Notes under the pieces: generated by a model
What the model saw: only the letters and a program-made list of their open reading frames with translations
Database searches by the model: none
What the model was told of the DNA's origin: nothing
DNA from: Paenibacillus_I sp035510375
GTDB lineage: Bacteria > Bacillota > Bacilli > Paenibacillales > Paenibacillaceae
DNA length: 64,000 nt
Direction: 5' to 3' (one strand)
NCBI RefSeq assembly: GCF_035510375.1
Contig: NZ_DATKHG010000019.1
Part shown: piece by piece, positions 32,853 to 40,911 of the stretch
Layout of the letters: the number at the start of each line of letters is the position of its first letter
How positions within the stretch are numbered: the stretch's first letter is position 1
Translations under genes and position numbers: made by a program

Positions 32853-33377
32853 TTGAAGAAAGCAATTGCAACCGGCCTCGTCTTCACGACGCTGACTATG
32901 GGTGGTTTTATGGCCCCGCAATCCGTTGACGCAGCGAATACAGTCGAACACAAGGTCATCCAAAAAGGGATGAAGTATATCGGCACACCTTATGAATTCG
33001 GCTCAAGCCGAAGCAACACGCGTACGTTCGACTGTTCGGATTTTGTGAGACAAGCCTATATAGAAGGCGCAGGCATCACACTGCCGTCGAACTCCAGAAC
33101 GCAAGGCGCCTACATCAAAAAGAAAGGCGATTATACGACGGACTGGAAAAAATTGAAGCCCGGCGATATTATGTTTTTCATGTCCTACAAGGGCAACAAA
33201 GCATCCGATTACAAAGGGATCAATAAGCAAAAAGAACGCATTACGCATAACGGCATCTATCTTGGAAACGGCAAAATACTGCACACGTATTCGAAAGAAT
33301 CGGGCGGCGTCCGCATCGATACGATTGAAGGCAAGCAATGGGAAAAACGGTTCCTGTTCGGCGGCAGCGTGTTGTAA
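32853..33377 (+). CDS. Secreted NlpC/P60 peptidoglycan endopeptidase
   Basis: 174 residues with signal peptide (MKKAIATGLVFTTLTMGG, cleavage near VDAA). Catalytic Cys in TRTFDCSDFVRQAYIEG, His in RITHNGIYLGNG and a third polar residue His in ILHTYSKES match the NlpC/P60 triad; these enzymes cut D-gamma-Glu-mDAP bonds. Starts with TTG behind CAGGAGGA. Divergent from the BlaI-M56 pair and preceded by a weak operator. Own terminator follows. Confidence 0.88.
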   Translation: MKKAIATGLVFTTLTMGGFMAPQSVDAANTVEHKVIQKGMKYIGTPYEFGSSRSNTRTFDCSDFVRQAYIEGAGITLPSNSRTQGAYIKKKGDYTTDWKKLKPGDIMFFMSYKGNKASDYKGINKQKERITHNGIYLGNGKILHTYSKESGGVRIDTIEGKQWEKRFLFGGSVL

Positions 33378-33380
33378 AAT

Positions 33381-33423
33381 AAAGGACAAGCCCGGGGGCG
33401 TCAAGTTTCCGGGCTTGTCCTTT
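33381..33423 (+). terminator. Terminator after the first NlpC/P60 gene
   Basis: AAAGGACAAGCCCGG pairs with CCGGGCTTGTCCTTT; the stem ends in TTTAATTATT. Confidence 0.85.
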
Positions 33424-33640
33424 AATTATTGCTGCTCTCCATGTGAATCATCCGATATATGCTCATCATTGGTCATCTTCGTATGATGGATGAAGGAATT
33501 ATCATTTATTTCTCATAAAGCCCATACGGGCCTTTATACGATTGGCCTCCATCTCACATTAGAAAAAATTGGCATGTTTTATTCATGCTATAGTGGTTTA
33601 CAGTTCCGCTGATCAAATGAAAGATGGAGGGATTTACGAA

Positions 33641-34138
33641 TTGTTTCAGACCAACCTACTCGTCCGTAAAGTCATCAGCGTCGGTCTATGCGCAGCGATC
33701 GGATTTACAACTCTCGGGATGGGACAGGCCGCCAAAGCAGACGCGGCGGTCGTTTCGAGCGCAGATAAAATCATCGGCACAGGCAATAACTTCCTCGGTG
33801 TCAAGTATCTGTTTGGCGCGCCTTCAGGCGTAACCTACGCTTTCGATTGTTCTTCGTTCACGCAGTATATTTTCAAGAAGAATGGCGTTTCATTGCCGCG
33901 GACATCGACACAGCAGTCCGTCAAGGGCGTTTTAGTGGCGAAAAGCCAGATTAAAAAGGGAGACCTTCTCTTCTTTAAAGATCCTGGCCGTCCCGGCAAA
34001 ATAGGCCATGTCGGCGTTTATGCGGGCAGCGGCAAAATTTTGCATACCTACGGAAAAGGCGGAGTTAAATACTCCAATCTCAATACCTCTTATTGGCAGA
34101 AAAATTACGTTATGGCACGCCGGGTCGTGAAAAGCTAA
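33641..34138 (+). CDS. Second secreted NlpC/P60 endopeptidase
   Basis: 165 residues from TTG at 33641, eight bases after GGAGGG; the frame is open further upstream but without a ribosome site. Signal peptide (residues ~5-30, ending AKADAA). Catalytic Cys in YAFDCSSFTQYIFKK, His in KIGHVGVYAGSG and His in ILHTYGKGG. An extended -10 (TGCTATAGT) lies about 50 bp upstream. Related in layout to the gene at 32853 but clearly diverged. Terminator at 34168. Confidence 0.87.
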   Translation: MFQTNLLVRKVISVGLCAAIGFTTLGMGQAAKADAAVVSSADKIIGTGNNFLGVKYLFGAPSGVTYAFDCSSFTQYIFKKNGVSLPRTSTQQSVKGVLVAKSQIKKGDLLFFKDPGRPGKIGHVGVYAGSGKILHTYGKGGVKYSNLNTSYWQKNYVMARRVVKS

Positions 34139-34167
34139 AGCTTCACGCTTCATGTTCGATGAGAAAA

Positions 34168-34208
34168 AACCAAAAAGTTGAGCGGCTATGCCGTTCAACT
34201 TTTTGGTT
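34168..34208 (+). terminator. Terminator after the second NlpC/P60 gene
   Basis: AACCAAAAAGTTGAGCGGC pairs with GCCGTTCAACTTTTTGGTT across three bases, a 19-bp stem. It may serve the convergent gene at 34236 too. Confidence 0.85.
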
Positions 34209-34235
34209 GCTCGCTATTCCGTGCGGTGCCCTGCT

Positions 34236-34856
34236 TCAAACGGCAACCGCTTGGCGGATCGTTTCCATCGATACCCGCTCAATAAATTTCGAGAATTTCT
34301 CCCTTTTCTTTCCGTTGGCTTGAAAAAACCGGATGATCCCTTGGACGACCGGAATAAGCTGATCTTCCGGAACGTTTGACATAAACAACGCGCCCAGCGT
34401 GGCTTTTAACGTTTTGCCTTCTCCTCCGATATAAATATCGAATGTGTCCCGCATTTTGACCACCCCGATATCTTTAAGCAGCGGTTCGCCCGTGGCAAGC
34501 GCGCATCCCGAGAATCCGATTTTTAAAGGACTGGGAACTTCATGGCCGGCGATGGCTTCATCAAGCTTTCTCGCCGTCTCCATTCCGGCCTCTTCGGCGC
34601 CTTTGCAGAAATTGCACGTAATGAGACTTTTGGTATAGAAGCCGGCAGGATGAACTTGAAGACCCGCTTCACGCAGCTTTTCCTTTGCCTCGTCCGCACC
34701 GTCTTCGCTCATTTCAACATACAGCTGTTTGAACGTCGTCATTTCGATTTTCGCGTCTTCCCCTACAATCGCGCCAAGCACCTGCAATTGCTCCGGTTTG
34801 AACAAGGTACCGCCCACGTCAAATCCGGGCGTAACCGCAAACTTTGTCGTCCCCAT
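34236..34856 (-). CDS. Nitrite/sulfite reductase ferredoxin-like half-domain protein
   Basis: 206 residues. An N-terminal ferredoxin-like half domain (VTPGFDVGGTLFKPEQL) is followed by a part with LITCNFCKGAEEAG and IGFSGCALATGEPL, the positions where sirohaem reductases bind Fe4S4 and sirohaem. Full reductases are 550+ residues with four such cysteines; here only CxxC and a single GC are visible, so it is a short relative of unknown activity, perhaps an accessory or redox sensor. A CsoR-type operator lies 77 bp upstream, linking it to copper or persulfide control. Confidence 0.7.
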   Translation of the reverse strand: MGTTKFAVTPGFDVGGTLFKPEQLQVLGAIVGEDAKIEMTTFKQLYVEMSEDGADEAKEKLREAGLQVHPAGFYTKSLITCNFCKGAEEAGMETARKLDEAIAGHEVPSPLKIGFSGCALATGEPLLKDIGVVKMRDTFDIYIGGEGKTLKATLGALFMSNVPEDQLIPVVQGIIRFFQANGKKREKFSKFIERVSMETIRQAVAV

Positions 34857-34932
34857 AAGTGTGGCTCTCTCCCTGAACTTATTCTTGCCGCATCATACCA
34901 AAGTGAGATATATCACCTTTTTCTCTCTCTTC

Positions 34933-34949
34933 ATACCCCACCAGGGTAT
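34933..34949. promoter_or_regulatory. CsoR/CstR-type operator
   Basis: ATACCCCACCAGGGTAT has perfect 6-bp arms (ATACCC / GGGTAT) around CACCA, as in CsoR-family operators. It precedes the nitrite/sulfite reductase-like gene, not csoR-copZ, which has its own site. Confidence 0.75.
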
Positions 34950-34998
34950 ATTAAACGGTAAAAGAATGGAGCCATCGATCCGATGGCTCCCCGGATAC

Positions 34999-35199
34999 TC
35001 ACACAACGTCGTAGCCCTGATCCTCGATTGCCTCTTTGATCGCTTCGAGCGATACTTTGGACTCATCGTAGCTAACCGCTACGGAATTGCCGGCCAGATC
35101 GACTTTAGCGGAAGCACCGACGTTTTTTACCGCTCCTTCAACCGAATTGACACAATGTCCGCAGGACATTCCTTTAACTTGCAGCGTTACGTTTTTCAT
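34999..35199 (-). CDS. copZ: Copper chaperone CopZ
   Basis: 66 residues, one HMA domain with the metal-binding GMSCGHCVNSVE and C-terminal GYDVV. Delivers Cu(I), normally to a CopA ATPase; no copA is present in the window. It follows csoR by 28 bases behind GGGAGGG, so the two form a copper-responsive unit. Confidence 0.95.
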   Translation of the reverse strand: MKNVTLQVKGMSCGHCVNSVEGAVKNVGASAKVDLAGNSVAVSYDESKVSLEAIKEAIEDQGYDVV

Positions 35200-35227
35200 C
35201 GTATATCCCTCCCGAATCAGGTTTCCC

Positions 35228-35566
35228 TTACTTCATTAATTTATTAACGGTGACCAGAAGCTCATCGATCACTTCTTGATCGCCGGATTGAATCCTTTCG
35301 ATGACGCAGCTCCGCATATGACCTTCCAGCAAAATCTTGCCGACACTGTTCAAAGCGGACTGTATGGCAGCGATTTGATTCAAAACGTCATCGCAATACG
35401 TGTCTTTCTCGATCAGGCCTTTGACGCCGCGTATTTGCCCTTCGATTCTGTTCAGCCGGGACACCAGGTTGGACTTCACTTTATCCGAGTGATGGCTTTT
35501 GCGTTCGCCTTCGCCGTCGAATCGCGTACAACATTCACTCTCGTTGATGTCCGCCGCATTCTCCAT
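35228..35566 (-). CDS. csoR: CsoR-type copper-sensing repressor
   Basis: 112 residues from ATG at 35566, six bases after GAGGTG. An all-helical CsoR fold begins at LVSRLNRIEGQIRGVKGLIE. Cu(I) ligands Cys (DTYCDDVL), His and Cys (EGHMRSCVIERI) are in place, with two extra cysteines near the N-terminus. A sigma-A promoter overlapping an operator lies just upstream, as expected for autoregulation. Confidence 0.9.
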   Translation of the reverse strand: MENAADINESECCTRFDGEGERKSHHSDKVKSNLVSRLNRIEGQIRGVKGLIEKDTYCDDVLNQIAAIQSALNSVGKILLEGHMRSCVIERIQSGDQEVIDELLVTVNKLMK

Positions 35567-35586
35567 AAGCTTCACCTCTTGCATTG

Positions 35587-35616
35587 AGTATACGATACCC
35601 CCCATAAGTATGTCAA
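35587..35616 (-). promoter_or_regulatory. csoR promoter with CsoR operator between the boxes
   Basis: On the minus strand TTGACA (35616-35611) and TATACT (35592-35587) are 18 bp apart. Between them is ATACTTATGGGGGGTAT, a CsoR-like site (two mismatches in one arm), so repressor binding would cover the promoter. Confidence 0.75.
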
Positions 35617-35674
35617 CGGCTTTTTTCACATTTTCATTTTCAACCGATCATTGTCTTCGACAGCGGCGATCTCA

Positions 35675-35689
35675 ACTACGGTCTGTAGT
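35675..35689. promoter_or_regulatory. BlaI-type operator before the membrane cupredoxin
   Basis: ACTACGGTCTGTAGT has perfect 5-bp arms and one mismatch next to the centre. A further half-site, CTGTAGTATTA, repeats at about 35716. They lie 70-85 bp upstream of the gene at 35758. Confidence 0.65.
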
Positions 35690-35757
35690 ATTAAACCGCG
35701 TGCCGCCTGCATAAGCTGTAGTATTACTTGTCCTTCACCGACGAAGGGGGTTGAAAA

Positions 35758-36663
35758 ATGAGTCCGTTGGCCATCACCGGTTTAGGCTACATCGTCCTTA
35801 TTTTGTGGAACATCATAGTTATTTTCCGTTACCGAAAAAATATTCCGTGTATGACCGGCATGATGTGCTCGATGGTATTGGGCATGATATCCGGATGGGG
35901 CATCGGCAGCGTTCTCAGCGTTTCGTTTCCGGAACAATTGCTGCAGGTTACTTTTATCAGCATGCTCCTTGGAGGGATGACCGGCGTCGTTTCAGGCATG
36001 GCAATAGGAATAATGCCGGTATTGGACGGGCTGTTGGCGGGGTTCATGGGGGGCATGATGGGGCCCATGATGATGGGAATGTTTCCGGCCTTTGCGGGGG
36101 AAGCCGCCGTAAAGCTAACCGCGGTCCTGCTGCAGGGCGCTTTATTTCTGCTTTTTCTAATGCTCGGAAACGAACTGGCGCCGCATTTGGCCAAAACGGG
36201 CCAAGCTTCGTATATGAAACCATTCTATCTGTTTCTCACTTGGGCCGCCCTGATCGGCATGCTGTTCATCGTTGAGACGGAGGAGAGCGCAACGGCCGAA
36301 AAGATGCAGCGAATTCAAAATCTGCAAACGGCCTCGCATCAACATGAACAGGCGGCCGGCTCCGATTCCTCCGGCGCAATGAGAAGCGTGCGAATCGAAG
36401 CCGCCGATTTTTCATTTTCCCCCGCGGCCATTGACCTGGTCAGCAATGAAAAGCTGGCTATTACATTGGTCAATACAGGAACTGTGGAGCATGACTTCGA
36501 GATTGAAGGAACGGGCATTCATATTCATGCCAAACCCGGCGAAACCGTACGGCAGGTTGTCGAACTGAGCAATACCGGGACCTATCGGTCCGTCTGTACG
36601 CTCCCGGGACACCTGGAAGCCGGAATGACCGCGGTCGTCAAGGTAAACACCCCTTTGTCATGA
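35758..36663 (+). CDS. Multi-span membrane protein with C-terminal cupredoxin domain
   Basis: 301 residues. The first ~170 residues hold about five spans with a Met-rich stretch (GFMGGMMGPMMMGMFPA), suggestive of copper contact. After a linker with HQHEQ comes a cupredoxin domain: His in TVEHDFEIEG, Cys in SVCTLPGHLEAGM with the following His and Met, i.e. type 1 copper ligands. Preceded by a BlaI-type operator. Likely handles copper or electrons at the outer face of the membrane. Confidence 0.78.
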   Translation: MSPLAITGLGYIVLILWNIIVIFRYRKNIPCMTGMMCSMVLGMISGWGIGSVLSVSFPEQLLQVTFISMLLGGMTGVVSGMAIGIMPVLDGLLAGFMGGMMGPMMMGMFPAFAGEAAVKLTAVLLQGALFLLFLMLGNELAPHLAKTGQASYMKPFYLFLTWAALIGMLFIVETEESATAEKMQRIQNLQTASHQHEQAAGSDSSGAMRSVRIEAADFSFSPAAIDLVSNEKLAITLVNTGTVEHDFEIEGTGIHIHAKPGETVRQVVELSNTGTYRSVCTLPGHLEAGMTAVVKVNTPLS

Positions 36664-36723
36664 AAATACGGCAACGAAGAGCGGCCGGAAACAGCCGCTC
36701 TTCAGAGAAACCCTATACAGCAT

Positions 36724-37599
36724 TTATGGAGCGCGTCGACTCCATGTCTCACCATGATCCCGTGTTTCGTAAACCGTTAATTTATCCGTTACGACAAGGC
36801 CTTGGCCATTATCCAAAAAGCGTATCCCGAGAGGAATTTCCTCATTAAGATTCAGCGAGACCTCCGACCACGCAATCCTATCCGCCGACCGCTTGGCACC
36901 GCTCGGCGTTATGGCCATCACGTCTCCGTCAGGCATTCCGGTGACGGCATACACAGGCTCATCCAGCAATTGTTGCGGTTGGCCGCCCTTTGTAGAAAGG
37001 TCATAGGCAAGCAATTTTTGGTCCGTGCCGACAAGCAGCAAATCGGGTTTACCCTTGACGCTCGTCATGGCAACCGTGTTGTTCGGAGCATTCATGAGGA
37101 ACTGCCAGGATTCTCCCCCATCCCCGGTCTCATAAATGGCCGAGTTTTCAGCCGCCACAAAAACGAATAGGCGATTCGAATCGTTGCGGTCCATATGCAG
37201 CAGGTGCGCGTCGAGACCCTCAGGCAAACCGGATGTCAGATTCGTCCAGCGGGCTCCGCCATCGGTACTGCGCTGAATAAACCCGTGCCCGCTTATGAAT
37301 AAGTTGGCGGGGGCGGCCGCATCGTACTCCAAGCCCATGACGTCCTGGTAAGCCAACGATTCAATACTGTCCCATTTGTCTCCATTTTGCTCAAAAATAC
37401 CTGCGTGCGTGCCGACCCAGATCGAGCTTTTATCCGGAGAAAAATGAAAAGTATGCAAATCCGTATTTTGCCCCGGCTGGATGGAATCGGCCAAATTATC
37501 GTTGTCGGGCTTTAAAAGCCCCCATACAACGCCCGCCATGATCAGAATTAACAAGCCGAGAAGAATCGTCTGAAAACGAATGGGTTTCCCTTTTTTCAT
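36724..37599 (-). CDS. Membrane-anchored WD/BNR-like beta-propeller protein
   Basis: 291 residues with an N-terminal anchor (residues 8-27), then repeats containing STDGGARW, TGDGGESW and TRDHGETW, the Asp-box (BNR/sialidase-like) signature; related proteins carry the name F510_1955-family glycosylhydrolase, though no enzyme activity is shown. It follows vanY by 11 bases, so the two share the BlaI-type operator at 38634. Confidence 0.72.
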   Translation of the reverse strand: MKKGKPIRFQTILLGLLILIMAGVVWGLLKPDNDNLADSIQPGQNTDLHTFHFSPDKSSIWVGTHAGIFEQNGDKWDSIESLAYQDVMGLEYDAAAPANLFISGHGFIQRSTDGGARWTNLTSGLPEGLDAHLLHMDRNDSNRLFVFVAAENSAIYETGDGGESWQFLMNAPNNTVAMTSVKGKPDLLLVGTDQKLLAYDLSTKGGQPQQLLDEPVYAVTGMPDGDVMAITPSGAKRSADRIAWSEVSLNLNEEIPLGIRFLDNGQGLVVTDKLTVYETRDHGETWSRRAP

Positions 37600-37610
37600 G
37601 TCTTTCTCCC

Positions 37611-38549
37611 TTATTCGCTTATGTTCAAAAAACGTTCCAAGGTCAATTCATTTGCGCTTATTATTTTGGCCGCTTCTTCTCCGACATAGCGGAGATGCCA
37701 CGGTTCATACGAGTAGCCGGTGGCGGTTTCCTGCTCTTTAGGGTAGCGGAGAATGAATCCGAACTCGGCGGCATGTTCGGACAGCCATTCACCCTCCTTC
37801 GTTTCTCCCAGTTCGGGTACAAGGCCATATCCGACGCTTCCGGCAGACACATCCATCGCCAGACCGGTTTGATGCTCGCTTTGCCCGGGGTAAGCACTGA
37901 GCTTGTTGGCTTCATCCTCGCCTTCAAGCTCGGCGGCGCGCCGGAAAATCGCATTCTGCGTCGTATAGGAACGATACCCGGAAACGGCCTTAATATCAAT
38001 ATCATCAGCCTCGGCTGAAGCAAACAACGCTTCGAGTGCCCGGGCTGCCTTCTCACGCAGTTGTTTTTTGGGATGGTCCTCGGAGAATGTAAAACGGACC
38101 TCCGGCACAACAAGATCGTCCGGTTTATAAGTCGGCGGAAGATTTCGTTGTTTGTTCACGAGAACCAATACGCTGGACGGATTCGTAATAACGGCTTGTC
38201 CGTTTTTGCTTGGTCTTACTGTCATCTCCGGTGCGTTCGCAAGCAAAATCGCCGCCAATGAATCGGATATCCCCCATGCGGCGTTTTTCGAAACGGACTC
38301 CGACCGCGACGCGGAAGAAGCTTGCTCTCTGTCCGCATTCTCCACTACCTCGCCTGTAACCGGTTTATCGCCCCTCGGTGCCGGCAAACCGGGCTGCTCC
38401 GGTTTGACTGTATTCGCGATATTCTCGTACGCCTCCACGGGGATCTTAAGGATCGCAAAGACGAGAGGTGAGTTTTGAAAGGCATATACCAGCCCGCCTG
38501 TACCGATCAATGCAACGATTAATGTCATAAAAAGTTTCTTGGATCTCAT
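37611..38549 (-). CDS. VanY-like D-alanyl-D-alanine carboxypeptidase (M15B)
   Basis: 312 residues from ATG at 38549 (MRSKKLFMTLIVAL), which has CGGAGGG upstream. Signal anchor, ~120-residue linker, then an M15 zinc carboxypeptidase: SGYRSYTTQN, SEHQTGLAMDVS (zinc His and Asp), and PWHLRYVG (catalytic Glu/His region). It removes the terminal D-Ala from peptidoglycan stems; in resistance clusters VanY does this for D-Ala-D-Ala. A perfect BlaI-type palindrome lies at 38634, overlapping a TTGACG-18-TACAAT promoter. Confidence 0.88.
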   Translation of the reverse strand: MRSKKLFMTLIVALIGTGGLVYAFQNSPLVFAILKIPVEAYENIANTVKPEQPGLPAPRGDKPVTGEVVENADREQASSASRSESVSKNAAWGISDSLAAILLANAPEMTVRPSKNGQAVITNPSSVLVLVNKQRNLPPTYKPDDLVVPEVRFTFSEDHPKKQLREKAARALEALFASAEADDIDIKAVSGYRSYTTQNAIFRRAAELEGEDEANKLSAYPGQSEHQTGLAMDVSAGSVGYGLVPELGETKEGEWLSEHAAEFGFILRYPKEQETATGYSYEPWHLRYVGEEAAKIISANELTLERFLNISE

Positions 38550-38633
38550 TTGATTCGCCCTCCGGCTGTTTTCGCAAACCATCCCGGCTTTAACGGAATG
38601 TTTCTTCATCCACCAGCTCCCGTTTTATTTTAT

Positions 38634-38648
38634 ACTACAAATTGTAGT
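38634..38648. promoter_or_regulatory. BlaI-type operator before vanY
   Basis: ACTACAAATTGTAGT, identical to the copy at 29624. On the minus strand TACAAT within it can act as -10, with TTGACG 18 bp upstream, so repressor would cover the promoter. Confidence 0.77.
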
Positions 38649-38712
38649 TGTTAGTGGCCGCTATCGTCAACCTGGACTAACCGAATCAGGGGACGGTTTA
38701 TTGAAAAAGAAA

Positions 38713-38739
38713 AAGACTGCCGGGTGTCCAGGCAGTCTT
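38713..38739 (-). terminator. Terminator after the YHS gene
   Basis: AAGACTGCC pairs with GGCAGTCTT across 9 bases; on the minus strand TTTCTTTTTC follows. Confidence 0.8.
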
Positions 38740-38754
38740 CTTCTATGTCAAAGG

Positions 38755-38982
38755 TTAATGTTTACAGCTTCCATGACCGTGATGTCCATGATGTCCATGA
38801 TGTCCGGCGTGCTTTCCGCAGCATTCTTTCTGCTCCGCGTATTGTTCCGGCGCGCCGTCAAATTTCTCCTTGCAGGCCGTCGCGCAAAAATAATAAGTTT
38901 GACCTTGCCAATCGGAGCGCAACGTACTGTCGTCCACCTCGATGCTCATTCCGCATACCGGATCTTTTACATTGTGATTCAT
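38755..38982 (-). CDS. YHS-domain metal-binding protein with His-rich tail
   Basis: 75 residues. YHS core VKDPVCGMSIEVDD and YYFCATACKEKFDGAPE, with metal-binding Cys residues; the C-terminus is CCGKHAGHHGHHGHHGHG plus SCKH, a likely metal reservoir. Such proteins occur in copper and other heavy-metal clusters. It follows the second cysteine synthase gene on the same strand by 45 bases. Confidence 0.85.
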   Translation of the reverse strand: MNHNVKDPVCGMSIEVDDSTLRSDWQGQTYYFCATACKEKFDGAPEQYAEQKECCGKHAGHHGHHGHHGHGSCKH

Positions 38983-39027
38983 ACTCGGTTTCCTCCTTCG
39001 TGGTTAACGGTTTAATGTCTCCATTGT

Positions 39028-39975
39028 TCAATCCTGCTGAAAGAGTGGAGTGGAAAGATATCTTTCACCGGAATCGGGTAAAATGACGACCATCGTTTTG
39101 CCCTTGAATTCCGGACGCTCCGCGGCCGCCGCAGCGGCGTGCAAGGCGGCCCCGGAAGATATACCGACCAATATGCCTTCTTCTTTGGCAATCGTTCTTG
39201 CCGCCTTGAAGGCATCTTCATTGTCGATCCGAATCACCTCGTCGAATATCTCGACATTCAGCACCGGCGGAACAAACCCTGCGCCGATTCCTTGAATTTT
39301 GTGCGGTCCGGCGGCTCCGCCCGATAATACGGGGGAAGCGGCAGGTTCCACCGCTATGGCGTAGAAAGCCGAATTTCTCTGTTTGAGCACTTCGGCTACG
39401 CCGGTAATGGTTCCTCCCGTTCCGATCCCGCTGACGAGAATATCCGCTTGTCCACCCGTATCCGCCCATATTTCTTCGGCGGTCGTCCTGCGGTGGATCT
39501 CGGGATTTTCCGCATTGCGGAATTGCTGCGGCATATAGGCTTTCGGCGCTTGGTCCGCCAGTTCCTTCGCTGTTTCAATCGCCCCTTTCATACCCTTGGA
39601 CCCTTCGGTTAAAACCAATTCCGCGCCCAATGCTTGGAGCAGGTTCCGGCGTTCGACGCTCATCGTCTCAGGCATGACCAATTTACAGCGATAGCCTTTG
39701 GCGGCACACACAAAAGCGAGCGCAATTCCCGTATTGCCGCTGGTCGGCTCAATAATAAGCGTATCCCTGTCGATCAGGCCCCGCTGCTCCGCAGACTCGA
39801 TCATGGCAAACCCGATTCGGTCTTTCACGCTGCCCAGCGGGTTAAAATACTCCAATTTCCCAAGAACTTCAACGCCGGTCCGGTCGCTGATTTGATTCAG
39901 ACGAATCAATGGCGTGTGACCGATCAATTCCGTAATATTTCGGGCGACTTTGGGGCGTTGCACTAGCTGGGCCAT
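39028..39975 (-). CDS. cysK: Cysteine synthase, second copy
   Basis: 315 residues. PLP lysine in NPLGSVKDRIGFA, substrate loop PTSGNTGIALAF, and GIGTGGTITGVAE. It differs throughout from the copy at 3221, so it is an old paralogue. It lies 30 bases downstream of a CsoR-family regulator and upstream of a YHS metal-binding gene. That setting suggests a role in sulfur- or metal-stress thiol supply. ATG behind GGGAGGA. Confidence 0.9.
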   Translation of the reverse strand: MAQLVQRPKVARNITELIGHTPLIRLNQISDRTGVEVLGKLEYFNPLGSVKDRIGFAMIESAEQRGLIDRDTLIIEPTSGNTGIALAFVCAAKGYRCKLVMPETMSVERRNLLQALGAELVLTEGSKGMKGAIETAKELADQAPKAYMPQQFRNAENPEIHRRTTAEEIWADTGGQADILVSGIGTGGTITGVAEVLKQRNSAFYAIAVEPAASPVLSGGAAGPHKIQGIGAGFVPPVLNVEIFDEVIRIDNEDAFKAARTIAKEEGILVGISSGAALHAAAAAAERPEFKGKTMVVILPDSGERYLSTPLFQQD

Positions 39976-40005
39976 CTGTATTCCTCCCTGTTTAAAATAA
40001 TCCCG

Positions 40006-40266
40006 TTACATTTTGGAAAAGTTTTTCCACATAGAGACAAGCTGATGAATCTGTTCATCCCCATGTTCTTGCCACGTTTTATTCAATAAGCACTTCCGGA
40101 GGTGATTCTCCAATATAATAAAGCCGACTTGCTCAGATGCGGCGCGGACGGCGGAGATTTGATGAAGAATTTGACTGCAATTATGATCCTGCTCCACCAG
40201 CTTTACGATTCCGCGAATCTGGCCTTCGATAATCCGCAGTCTGGCGACAATAGGTGCTTGTTCCAA
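40006..40266 (-). CDS. CsoR/CstR-family metal- or persulfide-responsive repressor
   Basis: 86 residues from TTG at 40266, eight bases after GGAGGT; a GTG two codons earlier is too close. Helical CsoR fold RLRIIEGQIRGIVKLVEQDH. Cys (DHNCSQIL), His and Cys (ENHLRKCLL) match Cu(I)-type CsoR positions, though CstR-like persulfide sensors share the two cysteines. A degenerate operator ACACCCGATGTTGGGTTT lies at 40293-40310. It probably controls itself, cysteine synthase and the YHS gene. Confidence 0.78.
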   Translation of the reverse strand: MEQAPIVARLRIIEGQIRGIVKLVEQDHNCSQILHQISAVRAASEQVGFIILENHLRKCLLNKTWQEHGDEQIHQLVSMWKNFSKM

Positions 40267-40292
40267 CCCCACTCACCTCCGTCGTTACGGTC

Positions 40293-40310
40293 ACACCCGA
40301 TGTTGGGTTT
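40293..40310. promoter_or_regulatory. Candidate CsoR-type operator
   Basis: ACACCCGATGTTGGGTTT resembles the ATACCC/GGGTAT pattern with two mismatches and lies about 20-40 bp upstream of the regulator at 40006. Confidence 0.4.
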
Positions 40311-40355
40311 GGACCCCGGTTGAATGCTTCTTTCGCCGATTTGCGAGCCGCCGGC

Positions 40356-40883
40356 TTAAGTGGTAATCAGACCGTAGGTTCCGTCGATGCGTTTATACAC
40401 AACCTCCGTCGAGCTCGTAACGCTGTTCAGGAACACATGGAAGTTATGATCCATTAGATTCATCTCGAGTATCGCTTCCTCCACGTCCGTCGGCTTCAGT
40501 TCGAGCTGCTTGACCCGCGTGATTTCAAAAGACGGAGACGGATCGTCGGACATCATTTCCGCAGCGGGCACCGGAATAGCGGCGCGCCGCCGGAGCCGGC
40601 GGATCTTCTCCTTCAGCTTGCGCAGCTTCCTCTCCAGCTTATCGGCAACCTCGTCCACAGATGCATACATATCGCCGGACCGCACCTCGGCCCTCACCCT
40701 CGCGCCTTCCAGATGAAGCATCACTTCAACCTTGTGCGTATCGTCCTTATGTCCGCTGACGGAGAACGTCACCACCGCTTCTTCGACAGGGGCAAGCGTT
40801 TCCGTGCGTCCTAATTTTTGTTCCGCATACCGTTTCAACGCATCCGTGACTTCCATCTGCTTGCCATGAAAAACAAACCGCAT
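40356..40883 (-). CDS. hpf: Long-form ribosome hibernation promoting factor
   Basis: 175 residues from ATG at 40883, nine bases after GGAGGGG. The N-terminal S30AE domain (MRFVFHGKQMEVTDALKRY) is joined by a linker with a basic KLRKLKEKIRRLRRR run to the C-terminal dimerisation domain (PTDVEEAILEMNLMDHNFHV), so it is the long form that makes 100S ribosome dimers in Firmicutes. Confidence 0.95.
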   Translation of the reverse strand: MRFVFHGKQMEVTDALKRYAEQKLGRTETLAPVEEAVVTFSVSGHKDDTHKVEVMLHLEGARVRAEVRSGDMYASVDEVADKLERKLRKLKEKIRRLRRRAAIPVPAAEMMSDDPSPSFEITRVKQLELKPTDVEEAILEMNLMDHNFHVFLNSVTSSTEVVYKRIDGTYGLITT

Positions 40884-40911
40884 AGGCGTCATCCCCTCCG
40901 TTAAACGTCAG

